From: Bacillus sp. ISL-41
GTDB lineage: Bacteria; Bacillota; Bacilli; Bacillales; Cytobacillaceae
Reading direction: 5' to 3'
DNA length: 53,989 bases
NCBI RefSeq assembly: GCF_018613235.1
Contig: NZ_JAGGQP010000038.1
Coordinates: 1 to 53,989 of the forward strand
Part shown: one piece after another, positions 44,505 through 53,812 of the stretch
Position numbering within the stretch: the stretch's first letter is position 1
Layout: every line of letters starts with the position of its first letter
The notes under the pieces: model-generated
Database searches by the model: none
Told to the model about the DNA's origin: nothing
Seen by the model: only the letters and a program-made list of their open reading frames with translations
Position numbers and translations under genes: made by a program

Positions 44505-46094
44505 TTATTTCGCTGTCGGTCCGCCTTTTTCTTCGATCACGGATGGTACGTTTGTGAACTTTTTGAAGTTTTCGCGGAACTTGCCTGCGAGTTCGTTTGC
44601 TTTTGCGTAGTATGCTTCTTTGTCATTCCATGTCTTGACTGGCTGGAGGACATCGTCAGGTACACCAGGTACATGTGCAGGGATATCCAGGCCGAAGATT
44701 TCGTCTTTGACGGTTTCGACATTGTTCAGTTCTCCTTCAAGAGCTGCCTGGACCATGGCGCGTGTGTAAGCCAGCTTCATGCGGCTGCCTGTGCCATACT
44801 CCCCGCCTGTCCAACCTGTGTTCACTAGGAAGACCTTCGCATTGTGCTCGTCGATTTTTTCACCGAGCATTTCCGCGTATCTTGTTGCTGCAAGCGGAAG
44901 GAAAGGTGAGCCGAAGCAAGTCGAGAACGTTGCCTGCGGTGAAGTGATGCCGCGCTCAGTTCCAGCGAGCTTTGATGTATATCCGCTCAAGAAATGGTAC
45001 ATAGCCTGTTCCTTCGTAAGCTTGGCGATTGGAGGCAATACTCCGAAAGCATCAGCAGTCAGGAATACGATTGCGTTTGGATGACCGGCAATGCTAGGGT
45101 CCACGATGTTATCGATCGCCTGGATCGGATAAGCTGCACGAGTATTTTCAGTCAGGCTGCCATCATCATAATCCGCAACGCGGGTTTCATCATCGATCAC
45201 GACATTTTCAAGAACAGATCCGAAGCGGATCGCATCATAAATCTGCGGTTCTTTTTCCTTCGATAAGTTGATGCACTTCGCGTAGCAGCCGCCTTCGATG
45301 TTGAAAACACCATTAGCTGACCAGCCATGCTCATCATCACCAATCAAACGGCGATTGTTATCAGCTGACAGAGTGGTCTTTCCAGTTCCGGATAAGCCGA
45401 AGAACAAGGCAACATCACCTTCGCGTCCGACGTTTGCAGAGCAATGCATGGAAAGGATGCCGTTTTCAGGAAGCAGGTAGTTCATCACAGAGAAAATCGA
45501 TTTTTTCATTTCACCCGCATATTCTGTTCCGCCGATCAACACGACCCGCTGTTCAAAGGAAACGATGATGAATGTTTCGGAATTCGTTCCATCAACCTCG
45601 GGATCCGCTTTGAAAGTCGGTGCAGAGATGACCGTGAATTCAGATTCGTGGTCAACAAGCTCTTCCTCCGTTGGGCGGATGAACAATTGATGTGCGAAAA
45701 GGTTGTGCCAGGCGTATTCGTTAATGACCTGGATCGGAAGCTGGTATTTCTTGTCGGCACCCGCGAATCCTTTGAATACGAATACTTCTTCTTTTTCTTT
45801 AAGGAAATTCAATACCTTGTTATATAGTTTTGTAAAAGATTCCTCGGATATCGGCTGGTTGACAGAACCCCAATCAATTTTATCCTTCACGGACTCTTCT
45901 TCGACAATGAATTTATCTTTAGGTGAACGGCCCGTATATTTACCAGTAGTCGCTCTGACTGCACCAGTTGAAGTCAGAAGCCCTTCGTTCCGGTTCAGGA
46001 CTTTTTCAACAAGCTGGGGAACGGATAACTGCACCTGTACATTGCTTCCTTTTAATAAAGCTGAAAGTTCATTTGATATTCCTACAACATTCAT
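44505..46094 (-). CDS. pckA: Phosphoenolpyruvate carboxykinase (ATP)
   Basis: The gluconeogenic enzyme converting oxaloacetate and ATP to PEP. The ATP loop is [20 protein letters not shown] near the N terminus and [12 protein letters not shown] late in the protein are family signatures. 529 residues. AGGAAGG precedes ATG. It is divergent from metK, as in B. subtilis, with a CcpN-like operator at its promoter. Confidence 0.97.
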   Translation of the reverse strand: MNVVGISNELSALLKGSNVQVQLSVPQLVEKVLNRNEGLLTSTGAVRATTGKYTGRSPKDKFIVEEESVKDKIDWGSVNQPISEESFTKLYNKVLNFLKEKEEVFVFKGFAGADKKYQLPIQVINEYAWHNLFAHQLFIRPTEEELVDHESEFTVISAPTFKADPEVDGTNSETFIIVSFEQRVVLIGGTEYAGEMKKSIFSVMNYLLPENGILSMHCSANVGREGDVALFFGLSGTGKTTLSADNNRRLIGDDEHGWSANGVFNIEGGCYAKCINLSKEKEPQIYDAIRFGSVLENVVIDDETRVADYDDGSLTENTRAAYPIQAIDNIVDPSIAGHPNAIVFLTADAFGVLPPIAKLTKEQAMYHFLSGYTSKLAGTERGITSPQATFSTCFGSPFLPLAATRYAEMLGEKIDEHNAKVFLVNTGWTGGEYGTGSRMKLAYTRAMVQAALEGELNNVETVKDEIFGLDIPAHVPGVPDDVLQPVKTWNDKEAYYAKANELAGKFRENFKKFTNVPSVIEEKGGPTAK

Positions 46095-46154
46095 CGGAGA
46101 ATACCTTCCTTTTTTAAAAGATTAATAATTTGTAAGTGTTTACATATCGATATT

Positions 46155-46165
46155 AGTATAACACA
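46155..46165 (-). promoter_or_regulatory. CcpN-like operator at pckA promoter
   Basis: On the minus strand TGTGTTATACT fits TRTGHYATAYW, the CcpN site I know from B. subtilis pckA and gapB. Its TATACT can serve as the -10; I see no clear -35. This predicts repression on glycolytic carbon sources. Confidence 0.6.
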
Positions 46166-46289
46166 TTTGTTTAATTAATCTATACTAATGACTCGAAAAA
46201 TTACCTTGTACCTAACTTGCGTTATATAATTCTTTCTTTATATAGTCAAGCGAAAAGGATGCTTTTCAGGCGCTTTTTTTCACAAAAAA

Positions 46290-46343
46290 ACTTTCAACAA
46301 CAATCGACTTTATTTTCCAAAAAAACTTTCAACAACAATCGAC
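46290..46343. repeat. 35-bp direct repeat upstream of metK
   Basis: ACTTTCAACAACAATCGAC occurs at 46290 and 46325, each preceded by a run of A. It lies between the pckA and metK promoters. Confidence 0.8.
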
Positions 46344-46362
46344 AAAATTACCGAGAAAACCA

Positions 46363-46391
46363 TTGACATGCAATTATAGTTTCGTTATGAT
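46363..46391 (+). promoter_or_regulatory. metK promoter
   Basis: TTGACA (46363-46368), 17 bp, TATGAT (46386-46391). A strong SigA match placed just before the S-box leader. Confidence 0.85.
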
Positions 46392-46408
46392 TTGGACTTG
46401 AACGGATA

Positions 46409-46554
46409 CTCTCTTATCCCGAGCTGGTGGAGGGACAGGCCCAATGAAACCCAGCAACCTGCAGACGTGAAAAAACAGCCTTTGGAATGCTGATCTTTTT
46501 CCGGGCAAAGGTGCTAACCTGACGCAAGGGAACTGCCCTTGAACGATAAGAGCG
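46409..46554 (+). ncRNA. SAM-I (S-box) riboswitch
   Basis: The closing stem is CTCTTATC / GATAAGAG. Inside are GAGCTGGTGGAGGGACAGGC, CCAATGAAACCCAGCAACC, AAAGGTGCTAACCTG and GCAAGGGAACTGCCC, the S-box core in order. With the following terminator it should shut off metK when SAM is plentiful. Confidence 0.97.
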
Positions 46555-46575
46555 AAAGGCGCGGATTTAAGCAAA

Positions 46576-46606
46576 AACCTTTCCTCGTAATTGGAGAGGT
46601 TTTTTA
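46576..46606 (+). terminator. S-box expression-platform terminator
   Basis: AACCTTTCC / GGAGAGGTT around TCGTAATT, followed by TTTTTT. A further leader of about 230 nt without visible genes separates it from metK. Confidence 0.9.
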
Positions 46607-46836
46607 TATTGCTTATTTCTGTCCAATGCAGGAAATGCTGCTGGACTGCCTTCTTAGGTGTCATTGCTCCCGTGGGTGAAATTAGGAAAAAAGAAATTCA
46701 CCATGAACTCTAAACAAATTTTTCTAATAAAAACTCAGCGTTTATTTCATACTACATAGGGAATGAGTACCGTATCAACCCGGGGTCTGTATTGGGACAG
46801 CCTCGATCAATTTTTATAAATAAGGGAGGAACTCAG

Positions 46837-48039
46837 ATGTCAAACAAACGCCGTTTGTTCACTTCTGAATCAGTAACAGAAGGCCATCCGGATAAAATCT
46901 GCGACCAGATTTCTGACGCGATTTTGGATGCGATCCTTGCAAAAGATGCTAATGCACGTGTTGCTGCTGAAACATCAGTTACGACAGGCCTTGTACTAGT
47001 TGCAGGCGAAATCACTACATCTACATACGTAGATATTCCGAAAATCGTTCGTGAAACAGTAAAGGAAATTGGCTACACTCGCGCGAAGTATGGTTTCGAC
47101 TCTGAAACTTGCGCAGTTTTGACTTCTATCGACGAGCAGTCTGCAGACATCGCGATGGGCGTCGACCAGGCTCTTGAAGCTCGTGAAGGCCAAATGTCAG
47201 ATGAGGAAATCGAAGCAATTGGTGCAGGGGACCAAGGCTTAATGTTTGGTTTTGCATGTAATGAGACAAAAGAGCTTATGCCTCTTCCAATCTCATTAGC
47301 ACACAAAATTTCCCGCCGTCTGACTGAAGTGCGCAAGGAAGAAATCCTTCCATACCTTCGTCCAGACGGAAAAACTCAGGTAACAGTAGAGTACGATGAG
47401 AACGACAAGCCAGTCCGTATCGATACTATCGTTATCTCAACTCAGCACCACCCGGAAGTTTCACTCGAGCAAATCCAGCGCAACCTTAAAGAACATGTCA
47501 TCAAACCTGTTGTTCCAGCAGAATTGATCGACGAAAACACAAAATACTTCATCAATCCAACTGGCCGTTTCGTAATCGGCGGACCACAGGGTGATGCAGG
47601 TCTTACTGGTCGCAAGATCATCGTTGATACTTACGGCGGATACGCTCGCCACGGCGGAGGCGCATTCTCTGGTAAGGATCCAACAAAAGTTGACCGTTCA
47701 GCTGCATACGCTGCACGTTACGTTGCCAAGAACATCGTAGCTGCCGGCCTTGCTGAAAAAGTTGAAGTTCAGCTTGCATACGCAATCGGTGTTGCTCGTC
47801 CGGTATCGATTTCAGTTGATACTTTCGGAACAGGCAAAGTCAGCGAAGATGTATTGATCGACGTTGTAGAAAGCAATTTCGATCTTCGTCCTGCTGGGAT
47901 CATCAATATGCTTGACCTGCGCAAGCCAATCTACAAGCAGACAGCTGCTTATGGACACTTCGGCCGTTCTGACGTAGACCTTCCTTGGGAACGTACAGAC
48001 AAAGCTGAAACACTTCGCACTCAAGCACTAGGAAAATAA
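46837..48039 (+). CDS. metK: S-adenosylmethionine synthetase
   Basis: It makes SAM from methionine and [23 protein letters not shown] near the N terminus, [15 protein letters not shown] in the middle and [19 protein letters not shown] are the family signatures. ATG 46837 follows AAGGGAGG and gives the standard 400 residues; an upstream in-frame extension has no ribosome site. S-box-controlled. Confidence 0.98.
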   Translation: MSNKRRLFTSESVTEGHPDKICDQISDAILDAILAKDANARVAAETSVTTGLVLVAGEITTSTYVDIPKIVRETVKEIGYTRAKYGFDSETCAVLTSIDEQSADIAMGVDQALEAREGQMSDEEIEAIGAGDQGLMFGFACNETKELMPLPISLAHKISRRLTEVRKEEILPYLRPDGKTQVTVEYDENDKPVRIDTIVISTQHHPEVSLEQIQRNLKEHVIKPVVPAELIDENTKYFINPTGRFVIGGPQGDAGLTGRKIIVDTYGGYARHGGGAFSGKDPTKVDRSAAYAARYVAKNIVAAGLAEKVEVQLAYAIGVARPVSISVDTFGTGKVSEDVLIDVVESNFDLRPAGIINMLDLRKPIYKQTAAYGHFGRSDVDLPWERTDKAETLRTQALGK

Positions 48040-48047
48040 AAAAGTAC

Positions 48048-48085
48048 AAAGGGAGTTGCATAGAAATATGTAACTCCCTTTATTA
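48048..48085 (+). terminator. Terminator of metK
   Basis: AAAGGGAGTTGCATA / TATGTAACTCCCTTTA long hairpin with a short T-rich tail. The rest of 48086-48333 shows no gene or confident promoter. Confidence 0.85.
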
Positions 48086-48333
48086 TTTGCCGTCTAATCA
48101 GGGAACACTCAAAATCCCATCAGGTTTGTGTATGGTCCAAAAGGTGTAAAATAGAGTATTACCTTAAATTTCCCTTAGATTTTACTGCAAAAAAATTGCG
48201 TTTAATGATAGTATTAGATGGTATGTTTTTAGGAAGATCATTTCTATTAGGTTCTTTGTTATAAAAATCGCGCTTTGAACGTAAATCAGCGCAAAACTAA
48301 ATTTTTTCTGAAATGGAGAAGGTGAAGTACATA

Positions 48334-50229
48334 ATGTGTGGCTTTATCGGTTGTGTACATGAGAATGCACAAGAATTCAGCGGCGATGATAAGCAGCTGT
48401 TTAAAAATATGAATGACATCATCACCCATCGCGGTCCTGATGATGATGGATATTTCTATGATGAGCATATCCAATTCGGCTTCCGCCGTCTGAGCATCAT
48501 TGATCTCGAGGCTGGTCATCAGCCATTGACCTATGAAAATGAGCGTTACTGGATCATTTTCAACGGGGAAATCTACAATTATCTTGAGCTTCGTGAAGAG
48601 TTGATGGAAGAAGGGCTCAGCTTCGAAACTCACTCGGATACTGAAGTCATCATTGCTCTTTACAGCCATCTTAAAGAGCAGGCTGTCGACAAGCTGCGTG
48701 GTATGTTCGCATTTGTCATCTGGGATAAAGAAGAGCAGGTTCTTTACGGTGCGCGTGACCATTTCGGAATCAAGCCATTCTTCTATTTTGAAGATGGCGA
48801 CCGTACGTTCTTTGGTTCTGAGAAAAAGAGTATCCTGCTTGCGCTGGAAAACGATGTCCTTGATTACAAGGCACTGCAGCATTATTTGACATATCAGTTC
48901 GTTCCAGAACCAAATACAATGTCCGAAGGCATTTACAAGCTTGAGCCGGGGCATTATTTTACAAAGAAAATCGGTTCGCCGATGGAAATCAAGCGTTACT
49001 GGAAAGCGAGCTTTTCGCCAATCCACAAAACCGAGGATGAATTTACGAAGGAGATCAGGGACGTCCTGTTTGAATCCGTAAAAATCCACATGCGCAGTGA
49101 TGTGCCAGTTGGATCATTCCTTTCTGGCGGAATTGATTCTTCGATCATCGCGTCGATTGCGAAACAGTACCATCCTGGGATCAAGACATTCTCTGTTGGT
49201 TTTGAACAGAATGGCTTCAGTGAAATTGACGTCGCGAAGGAAACAGCTGATCGACTTGGTGTCGAAAACATCAGCTATGTGATCAGCCCGCAGGAGTACA
49301 TGGATGAACTGCCGAAAATCATGTGGCATATGGATGACCCGCTTGCCGACCCGGCAGCGATCCCTTTGTATTTCGTTGCCCGTGAAGCGCGGAAGCATGT
49401 AACGGTTGTCCTTTCAGGTGAAGGAGCGGATGAATTGTTCGGCGGATATAATATCTACCGTGAACCGCAGGATCTTGAGATGTTCAACAAAATCCCTCAG
49501 GCAGGGAAGGTCATGCTCAAAGGCATCGCGAAAATGATGCCAGAGGGAATGAAGGGGAAAAGCTTCATTGAACGCGGCGTGACACCAATGCAAGAGCGTT
49601 ATATCGGAAATGCGAAGATGTTCTCTGAAAAAGAGAAGAGCGAGCTGCTGCACGTATATAACGGCCAGTACGATTACAGGGATATCACGAAGCCTCTTTA
49701 CAGAGAGAGCAGAGGATATGACCCGGTTGATACGATGCAATATATCGATATCCATACATGGATGCGCGGCGACATTTTATTGAAGGCTGATAAAATGACG
49801 ATGGCTCATTCACTGGAGCTTCGTGTACCATTCCTGGATAAGATTGTTTTCGAAACAGCTTCGAAGATTCCTACAAGCCTGAAGACGGCTAATAATACAA
49901 CAAAGTATATCTTACGTAAAGCGGCTGAAGGTGTGGTTCCTGAGCACGTGTTAACCCGCAAGAAGCTGGGCTTCCCGGTGCCGATCCGCCACTGGCTGAA
50001 GAACGAAATGAATGAATGGGCAAAGAATATCATCAAGGAAAGCAACACAGAGCATCTCATCAATAAGTCATACCTTTTGAAGCTATTGGATGACCACTGC
50101 CAGAACAAGGCGGATAACAGCCGCAAAATCTGGACGGTATTGATGTTCATGATGTGGCATGATGTGTATGTCGAAAAAAAATACTCCTTCCAGAAGGAGT
50201 ATGAGGCTCAAAAAGTATTGCAGTCTTAA
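48334..50229 (+). CDS. asnB: Asparagine synthase (glutamine-hydrolysing)
   Basis: It amidates aspartate using glutamine and ATP. The start at 48334 is fixed by the catalytic Cys2 (MCGFIGCV), which must become the N terminus, and by GGAGAAGGTG upstream. The glutaminase domain (2 to about 200) has RGPDDDGYF and NGEIYNY. The synthetase domain has the PP-loop LSGGIDSS and VVLSGEGADELFGGY. 631 residues. Confidence 0.97.
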   Translation: MCGFIGCVHENAQEFSGDDKQLFKNMNDIITHRGPDDDGYFYDEHIQFGFRRLSIIDLEAGHQPLTYENERYWIIFNGEIYNYLELREELMEEGLSFETHSDTEVIIALYSHLKEQAVDKLRGMFAFVIWDKEEQVLYGARDHFGIKPFFYFEDGDRTFFGSEKKSILLALENDVLDYKALQHYLTYQFVPEPNTMSEGIYKLEPGHYFTKKIGSPMEIKRYWKASFSPIHKTEDEFTKEIRDVLFESVKIHMRSDVPVGSFLSGGIDSSIIASIAKQYHPGIKTFSVGFEQNGFSEIDVAKETADRLGVENISYVISPQEYMDELPKIMWHMDDPLADPAAIPLYFVAREARKHVTVVLSGEGADELFGGYNIYREPQDLEMFNKIPQAGKVMLKGIAKMMPEGMKGKSFIERGVTPMQERYIGNAKMFSEKEKSELLHVYNGQYDYRDITKPLYRESRGYDPVDTMQYIDIHTWMRGDILLKADKMTMAHSLELRVPFLDKIVFETASKIPTSLKTANNTTKYILRKAAEGVVPEHVLTRKKLGFPVPIRHWLKNEMNEWAKNIIKESNTEHLINKSYLLKLLDDHCQNKADNSRKIWTVLMFMMWHDVYVEKKYSFQKEYEAQKVLQS

Positions 50230-50232
50230 AAA

Positions 50233-51138
50233 TCAGGGAAGGTAGGTAATGGCCTGCCTTCCCATTTGCACCCAGGCTTCCACGAAGTCTTTCATGGGTG
50301 CTTTTTTATTTTTTTCGCCCGTTAATGGGTCATTGAAGTAAATGGAATTTTCATCATAGCCTGTAATCAGGACCGAATGCTCCTTCATGGTTACTTTTAC
50401 TGGCCCATCAGGCGTGTACCATGTCTGGAAAAAGCCTTCGTCCAGTTTTCTGTATTCCGTGTTCGTGATTACCCAAACCGGCCGGCCATCTGACAGGTGG
50501 ATTTTCAGCTCTTGTAATTCGGCGCCCGTCAAATCTTTTATTTTGCCGGGAAGATACTGTTCTGCCAGGTCGGCAATCGGCTTGTGGTAGACTCCAAGTC
50601 CAGGTTCTGTGTAGGTGTACATATTGCCGACAAACCCTTTATTCGGGTCGCCAAAATAGATTTTGCCATCACTGAGACGATATTCGGCAGGGTTTTTCTT
50701 CACTTCTCTTGCGAGTGTCAGCTTGTCAGCCTGAACCCCTTGATGCTGCAGGAGCATGGCCAGACTTGTGACCTCACATCCTCTTGGGAGCTCTGGCATT
50801 TGCCAGATAACTGGAGCGTCAAGGACTACCTGTTTTTTGATCGGGATAATATCAGGTTCATCATTTTCGATGATCACAGGTGCCTTTTCGGCAGACGGTT
50901 CAGGTTCTTCAAGCCAGCTTTTCACTGACTGAACGGCTTTCGCAACATGGGAAGCCTGCACATTTTCCATCAGGAAAGCCCCGAGGATCGATGTGAAAAC
51001 AAACAGGAACATCAGGATGGATTTCATCATGCTATTTTGTTTTCGGATCAACAGATAAAACAAGAGCAGCAGAGGTATGATTGCCGCAAGCGGTAAATAC
51101 AGTTTTTCCACATCCATCACCACGTCCGCATATTTCAA
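50233..51138 (-). CDS. C39-like cysteine peptidase, membrane-anchored
   Basis: 301 residues. One or two hydrophobic segments lie at the N terminus (about 14-32 and 39-57), then an acidic linker. The peptidase domain (about 108-300) has the catalytic Cys in ELPRGCEVTSLAMLL, the His in EHSVLITGYD and FNDPL. It resembles YvpB-type C39_2 proteins. The start is uncertain: ATG 51138 or ATG 51117, neither with a strong ribosome site. It converges on asnB with 3 bp between. Confidence 0.82.
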   Translation of the reverse strand: MKYADVVMDVEKLYLPLAAIIPLLLLFYLLIRKQNSMMKSILMFLFVFTSILGAFLMENVQASHVAKAVQSVKSWLEEPEPSAEKAPVIIENDEPDIIPIKKQVVLDAPVIWQMPELPRGCEVTSLAMLLQHQGVQADKLTLAREVKKNPAEYRLSDGKIYFGDPNKGFVGNMYTYTEPGLGVYHKPIADLAEQYLPGKIKDLTGAELQELKIHLSDGRPVWVITNTEYRKLDEGFFQTWYTPDGPVKVTMKEHSVLITGYDENSIYFNDPLTGEKNKKAPMKDFVEAWVQMGRQAITYLP

Positions 51139-51202
51139 AAATAAAAGGGTATATTATATTATTTAATATCGGACTGGTGAGGGAGTTTTTTTAGAGATTC
51201 AT

Positions 51203-51718
51203 TCACCTTTGTTGCAAACTTTTATAGTATTGTCCTTTTTCAGCATATTCTCTGGAAATACGTTCCATATCGCGGATGTCATCTTCATTCAATTCACGGA
51301 TGACTTTTGCCGGACGACCAAAAGCAAGCGTGTTGGGCGGGATTTTCTTTCCCTGCGGAACAAGGCTGCCGGCACCGATAAACGCACCTTCTCCGATTTC
51401 AGCCTGGTCAAGGATGATCGAGCCCATCCCAATTAAGGCTTTTTTTCTGATGATGCAGCTGTGGAGGATGACCTGATGTCCGACCGTTACTTCGTCTTCG
51501 AGGATTAATGGATTGTTCGGACTCTGGTGCAAGACTGAGTTATCCTGGATATTCACTTTATTCCCAATAATGGTAGGGGAGACATCGCCGCGGATCGAGG
51601 TGTTGAACCAGACACTCGATTCCTCGCCGATTTCAACGTCTCCGGTAATCGTTACATAATCCGCAATAAAAGCGGAATCCGCTATTTTAGGTGTTTTTCC
51701 TTTGTAAGGGTAAATCAT
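51203..51718 (-). CDS. ytoA: Gamma-carbonic-anhydrase-like hexapeptide protein
   Basis: 171 residues of left-handed beta-helix repeats (ADYVTITGDVEIGEESSVWF). Histidines in NSVLHQSP, VGHQVILHSC match the gamma-CA metal positions. ATG 51718 has AGGAG eight bases upstream and gives the length known for B. subtilis YtoA; the GTG at 51727 overlaps that site. Real activity is not proved for this subfamily. Confidence 0.92.
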   Translation of the reverse strand: MIYPYKGKTPKIADSAFIADYVTITGDVEIGEESSVWFNTSIRGDVSPTIIGNKVNIQDNSVLHQSPNNPLILEDEVTVGHQVILHSCIIRKKALIGMGSIILDQAEIGEGAFIGAGSLVPQGKKIPPNTLAFGRPAKVIRELNEDDIRDMERISREYAEKGQYYKSLQQR

Positions 51719-51823
51719 TGCGCACACTCCTATAATTTATTGATGCTTTCGTTTTTATTTTTTACTAATTATATATTATAGTTCTTTTAAAGAAAGAAAA
51801 AGTATTTGAGTGGGGGAATGGTC

Positions 51824-52627
51824 ATGTGGAAATGGGAAGCTGATGGGGATCCTAAGGCTGTAATCGTGATGATTCATGGTGCGCTGGAGCATCATCGCCG
51901 GTATGGCTGGCTGATTGAAGCCTGGCGCTCATCCGGATTTCATGTCATAATGGGTGATTTGCCTGGGCAGGGCATGACGACAAGGGCGAACCGTGGCCAT
52001 ATTGATTCATTTGACGAATATATCATGGAAGTGAAAGAGTGGGTTGAAGCTGCGTATGACTTTGACCTCCCGGTGTTTTTGCTGGGCCATAGCATGGGCG
52101 GGCTCGTTGCCATCCGCATGCTGCAGGAGGAGAGGGTCGAAATTGCCGGGCTGATTTTGTCATCGCCTTGCCTCGGTTTGGTGAATTATCCTTCGAAAAT
52201 GCTGGATATGCTGTCGCATGGCTTGAATGTCATTGTGCCGACTTTCAGGATTTCACCTGGTCTGTCAGTCGAGATGGCCACCAGGAATGAGGATGTCAGG
52301 GCAGTCGACGCGAATGATTCACTGTACATCACCAAGGTGTCGGTGCGCTGGTACCGCGAACTGGTGGCTGCAATGGAGCAGGCCTTTGAAAATATAGACA
52401 AAGTACAGGACGTCCCGACTTTGCTAGTTCAAGGCGGCGATGATCAGATTGTAGATAAACGTTCTGTTAAGGAATGGTTCAATAATGCTCCCTTGTCGGA
52501 AAAAAGATATAAAGAATGGCCGAAGTGTTATCATGAAGTGTTCAACGAACCTGAACGAGAAGAGGTTTTTGATTATGCACATGATTTTGTCATCAGTCAG
52601 CTGAAGGCGATTGGTTATGTGTATTAG
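51824..52627 (+). CDS. ytpA: Monoacylglycerol lipase-like hydrolase YtpA
   Basis: 267 residues. IHGALEHHRRYGW is the oxyanion loop, LLGHSMGGLVAIR the nucleophile elbow, GGDDQIVD the acid and CYHEVFNE the His. YtpA of B. subtilis acts as a phospholipase and is needed for the lysophospholipid antibiotic bacilysocin. ATG 51824 follows GGGGG at good distance. Next to ytpB, 24 bp away. Confidence 0.93.
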   Translation: MWKWEADGDPKAVIVMIHGALEHHRRYGWLIEAWRSSGFHVIMGDLPGQGMTTRANRGHIDSFDEYIMEVKEWVEAAYDFDLPVFLLGHSMGGLVAIRMLQEERVEIAGLILSSPCLGLVNYPSKMLDMLSHGLNVIVPTFRISPGLSVEMATRNEDVRAVDANDSLYITKVSVRWYRELVAAMEQAFENIDKVQDVPTLLVQGGDDQIVDKRSVKEWFNNAPLSEKRYKEWPKCYHEVFNEPEREEVFDYAHDFVISQLKAIGYVY

Positions 52628-52651
52628 ATATGGAGAGGGTGAAGCTGCAGC

Positions 52652-53746
52652 ATGATGATCCCATCAATGCCCATCAGTTTGATGTACCGTGTATACAGGC
52701 AAGTCCTGCCTCAAGTACACCGTGAGCTTGCCTACTGGAAAAGCAGGGCAGAGGAGATTCCCAATCCGGAATTAAGAAAACAGGCGCTGGCCAGTATCGA
52801 GCATAAGACATTCCATTGTGAGGGTGGTTCGATTTTAAGCCTGACCGCGAAAAAACAATATAAGCAAGCAATCCGGTTCATTGTCGCATACCAGACAATC
52901 AGCGATTATCTCGACAATCTCTGTGATCGCAGCACGTCCATGGACCCCGCGGATTTTTCAGCGCTGCATGAATCAATGGCGGATGCCCTTACTCTTGACA
53001 GCCAGCTGAAAAATTACTATCGCGAACGGGAAGACCAGAATGATGGCGGATATCTGATCGAGCTGGTGACCGTTTGCCGAGAAGTACTTAGAGAGCTGGA
53101 TCATTATCATGAGATTCAGCACCATCTGCTGGAGCTATGTGATTATTACTGTGATTTGCAGATTCACAAGCATGTTGAGGTCAAAGAGCGTGTCCCGAGA
53201 CTGCAAACATGGTTCGACGGCCACCGAGAAGGGGTTCCGGACATGGAGTGGTATGAATTCTCTGCCTGTACCGGCTCGACGCTCGGAATCTTTTGCCTAG
53301 TGAGCTACGCGCTTCGCAATGATTTCACACCAGAGTATGCTGACAGTATCCGGAATGGCTATTTTCCATACATACAAGGGCTGCACATCCTGCTCGATTA
53401 TTTTATTGACCAGGAGGAGGACCGCGAAGGCGGCGATTTGAACTTCTGCTTCTATTATGAAAATGAAGAAGCATTATTCGAGCGGCTCCGGCACTTCGTG
53501 GAAAATGCCGATCATCACACGGCTCGATTGCCGCATCGAAACTTCCACAAACTAATTAATCGCGGGCTGCTCGGCGTTTACCTGTCCGATGAAAAAGTAA
53601 GGCGCCAGGAGCGGATCAGGAAGCTGGCCAGGGAAATGATCAAAACCGCCGGCCCTGTCAGCTACTTCTTTTATATCAATGGACGAGCATATCGGTCATT
53701 GCAGAGGTGGGTTCCTGCTGGAGTTGTGAAGGCGTTTATAAAGTAG
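52652..53746 (+). CDS. ytpB: Tetraprenyl-beta-curcumene synthase
   Basis: 364 residues. A large-terpene cyclase of the YtpB type that turns long prenyl diphosphate into tetraprenyl-beta-curcumene, an early step to C35 sesquarterpenes. The metal-binding motif is SDYLDNLCDR (near residue 84). It has no DDxxD motif. DYFIDQEEDREGGDLNFCFYY and WYEFSACTGSTLGI are other conserved blocks. Co-transcribed with ytpA. Confidence 0.93.
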   Translation: MMIPSMPISLMYRVYRQVLPQVHRELAYWKSRAEEIPNPELRKQALASIEHKTFHCEGGSILSLTAKKQYKQAIRFIVAYQTISDYLDNLCDRSTSMDPADFSALHESMADALTLDSQLKNYYREREDQNDGGYLIELVTVCREVLRELDHYHEIQHHLLELCDYYCDLQIHKHVEVKERVPRLQTWFDGHREGVPDMEWYEFSACTGSTLGIFCLVSYALRNDFTPEYADSIRNGYFPYIQGLHILLDYFIDQEEDREGGDLNFCFYYENEEALFERLRHFVENADHHTARLPHRNFHKLINRGLLGVYLSDEKVRRQERIRKLAREMIKTAGPVSYFFYINGRAYRSLQRWVPAGVVKAFIK

Positions 53747-53752
53747 GATGGC

Positions 53753-53788
53753 AACAGCCAGGAGTTTGATTTCCAGGCTGTGTTTTTA
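53753..53788 (+). terminator. Terminator of ytpAB
   Basis: ACAGCCAGGAG / TTCCAGGCTGT imperfect hairpin followed by GTTTTT. Confidence 0.75.
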
Positions 53789-53812
53789 TGAGGACCGACC
53801 ATCATAAAGGGG

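Noticed and set aside
48286-49089. Antisense frame of 267 codons inside asnB
   Set aside because: Shadow of asnB; composition is that of a reverse-complemented coding frame.
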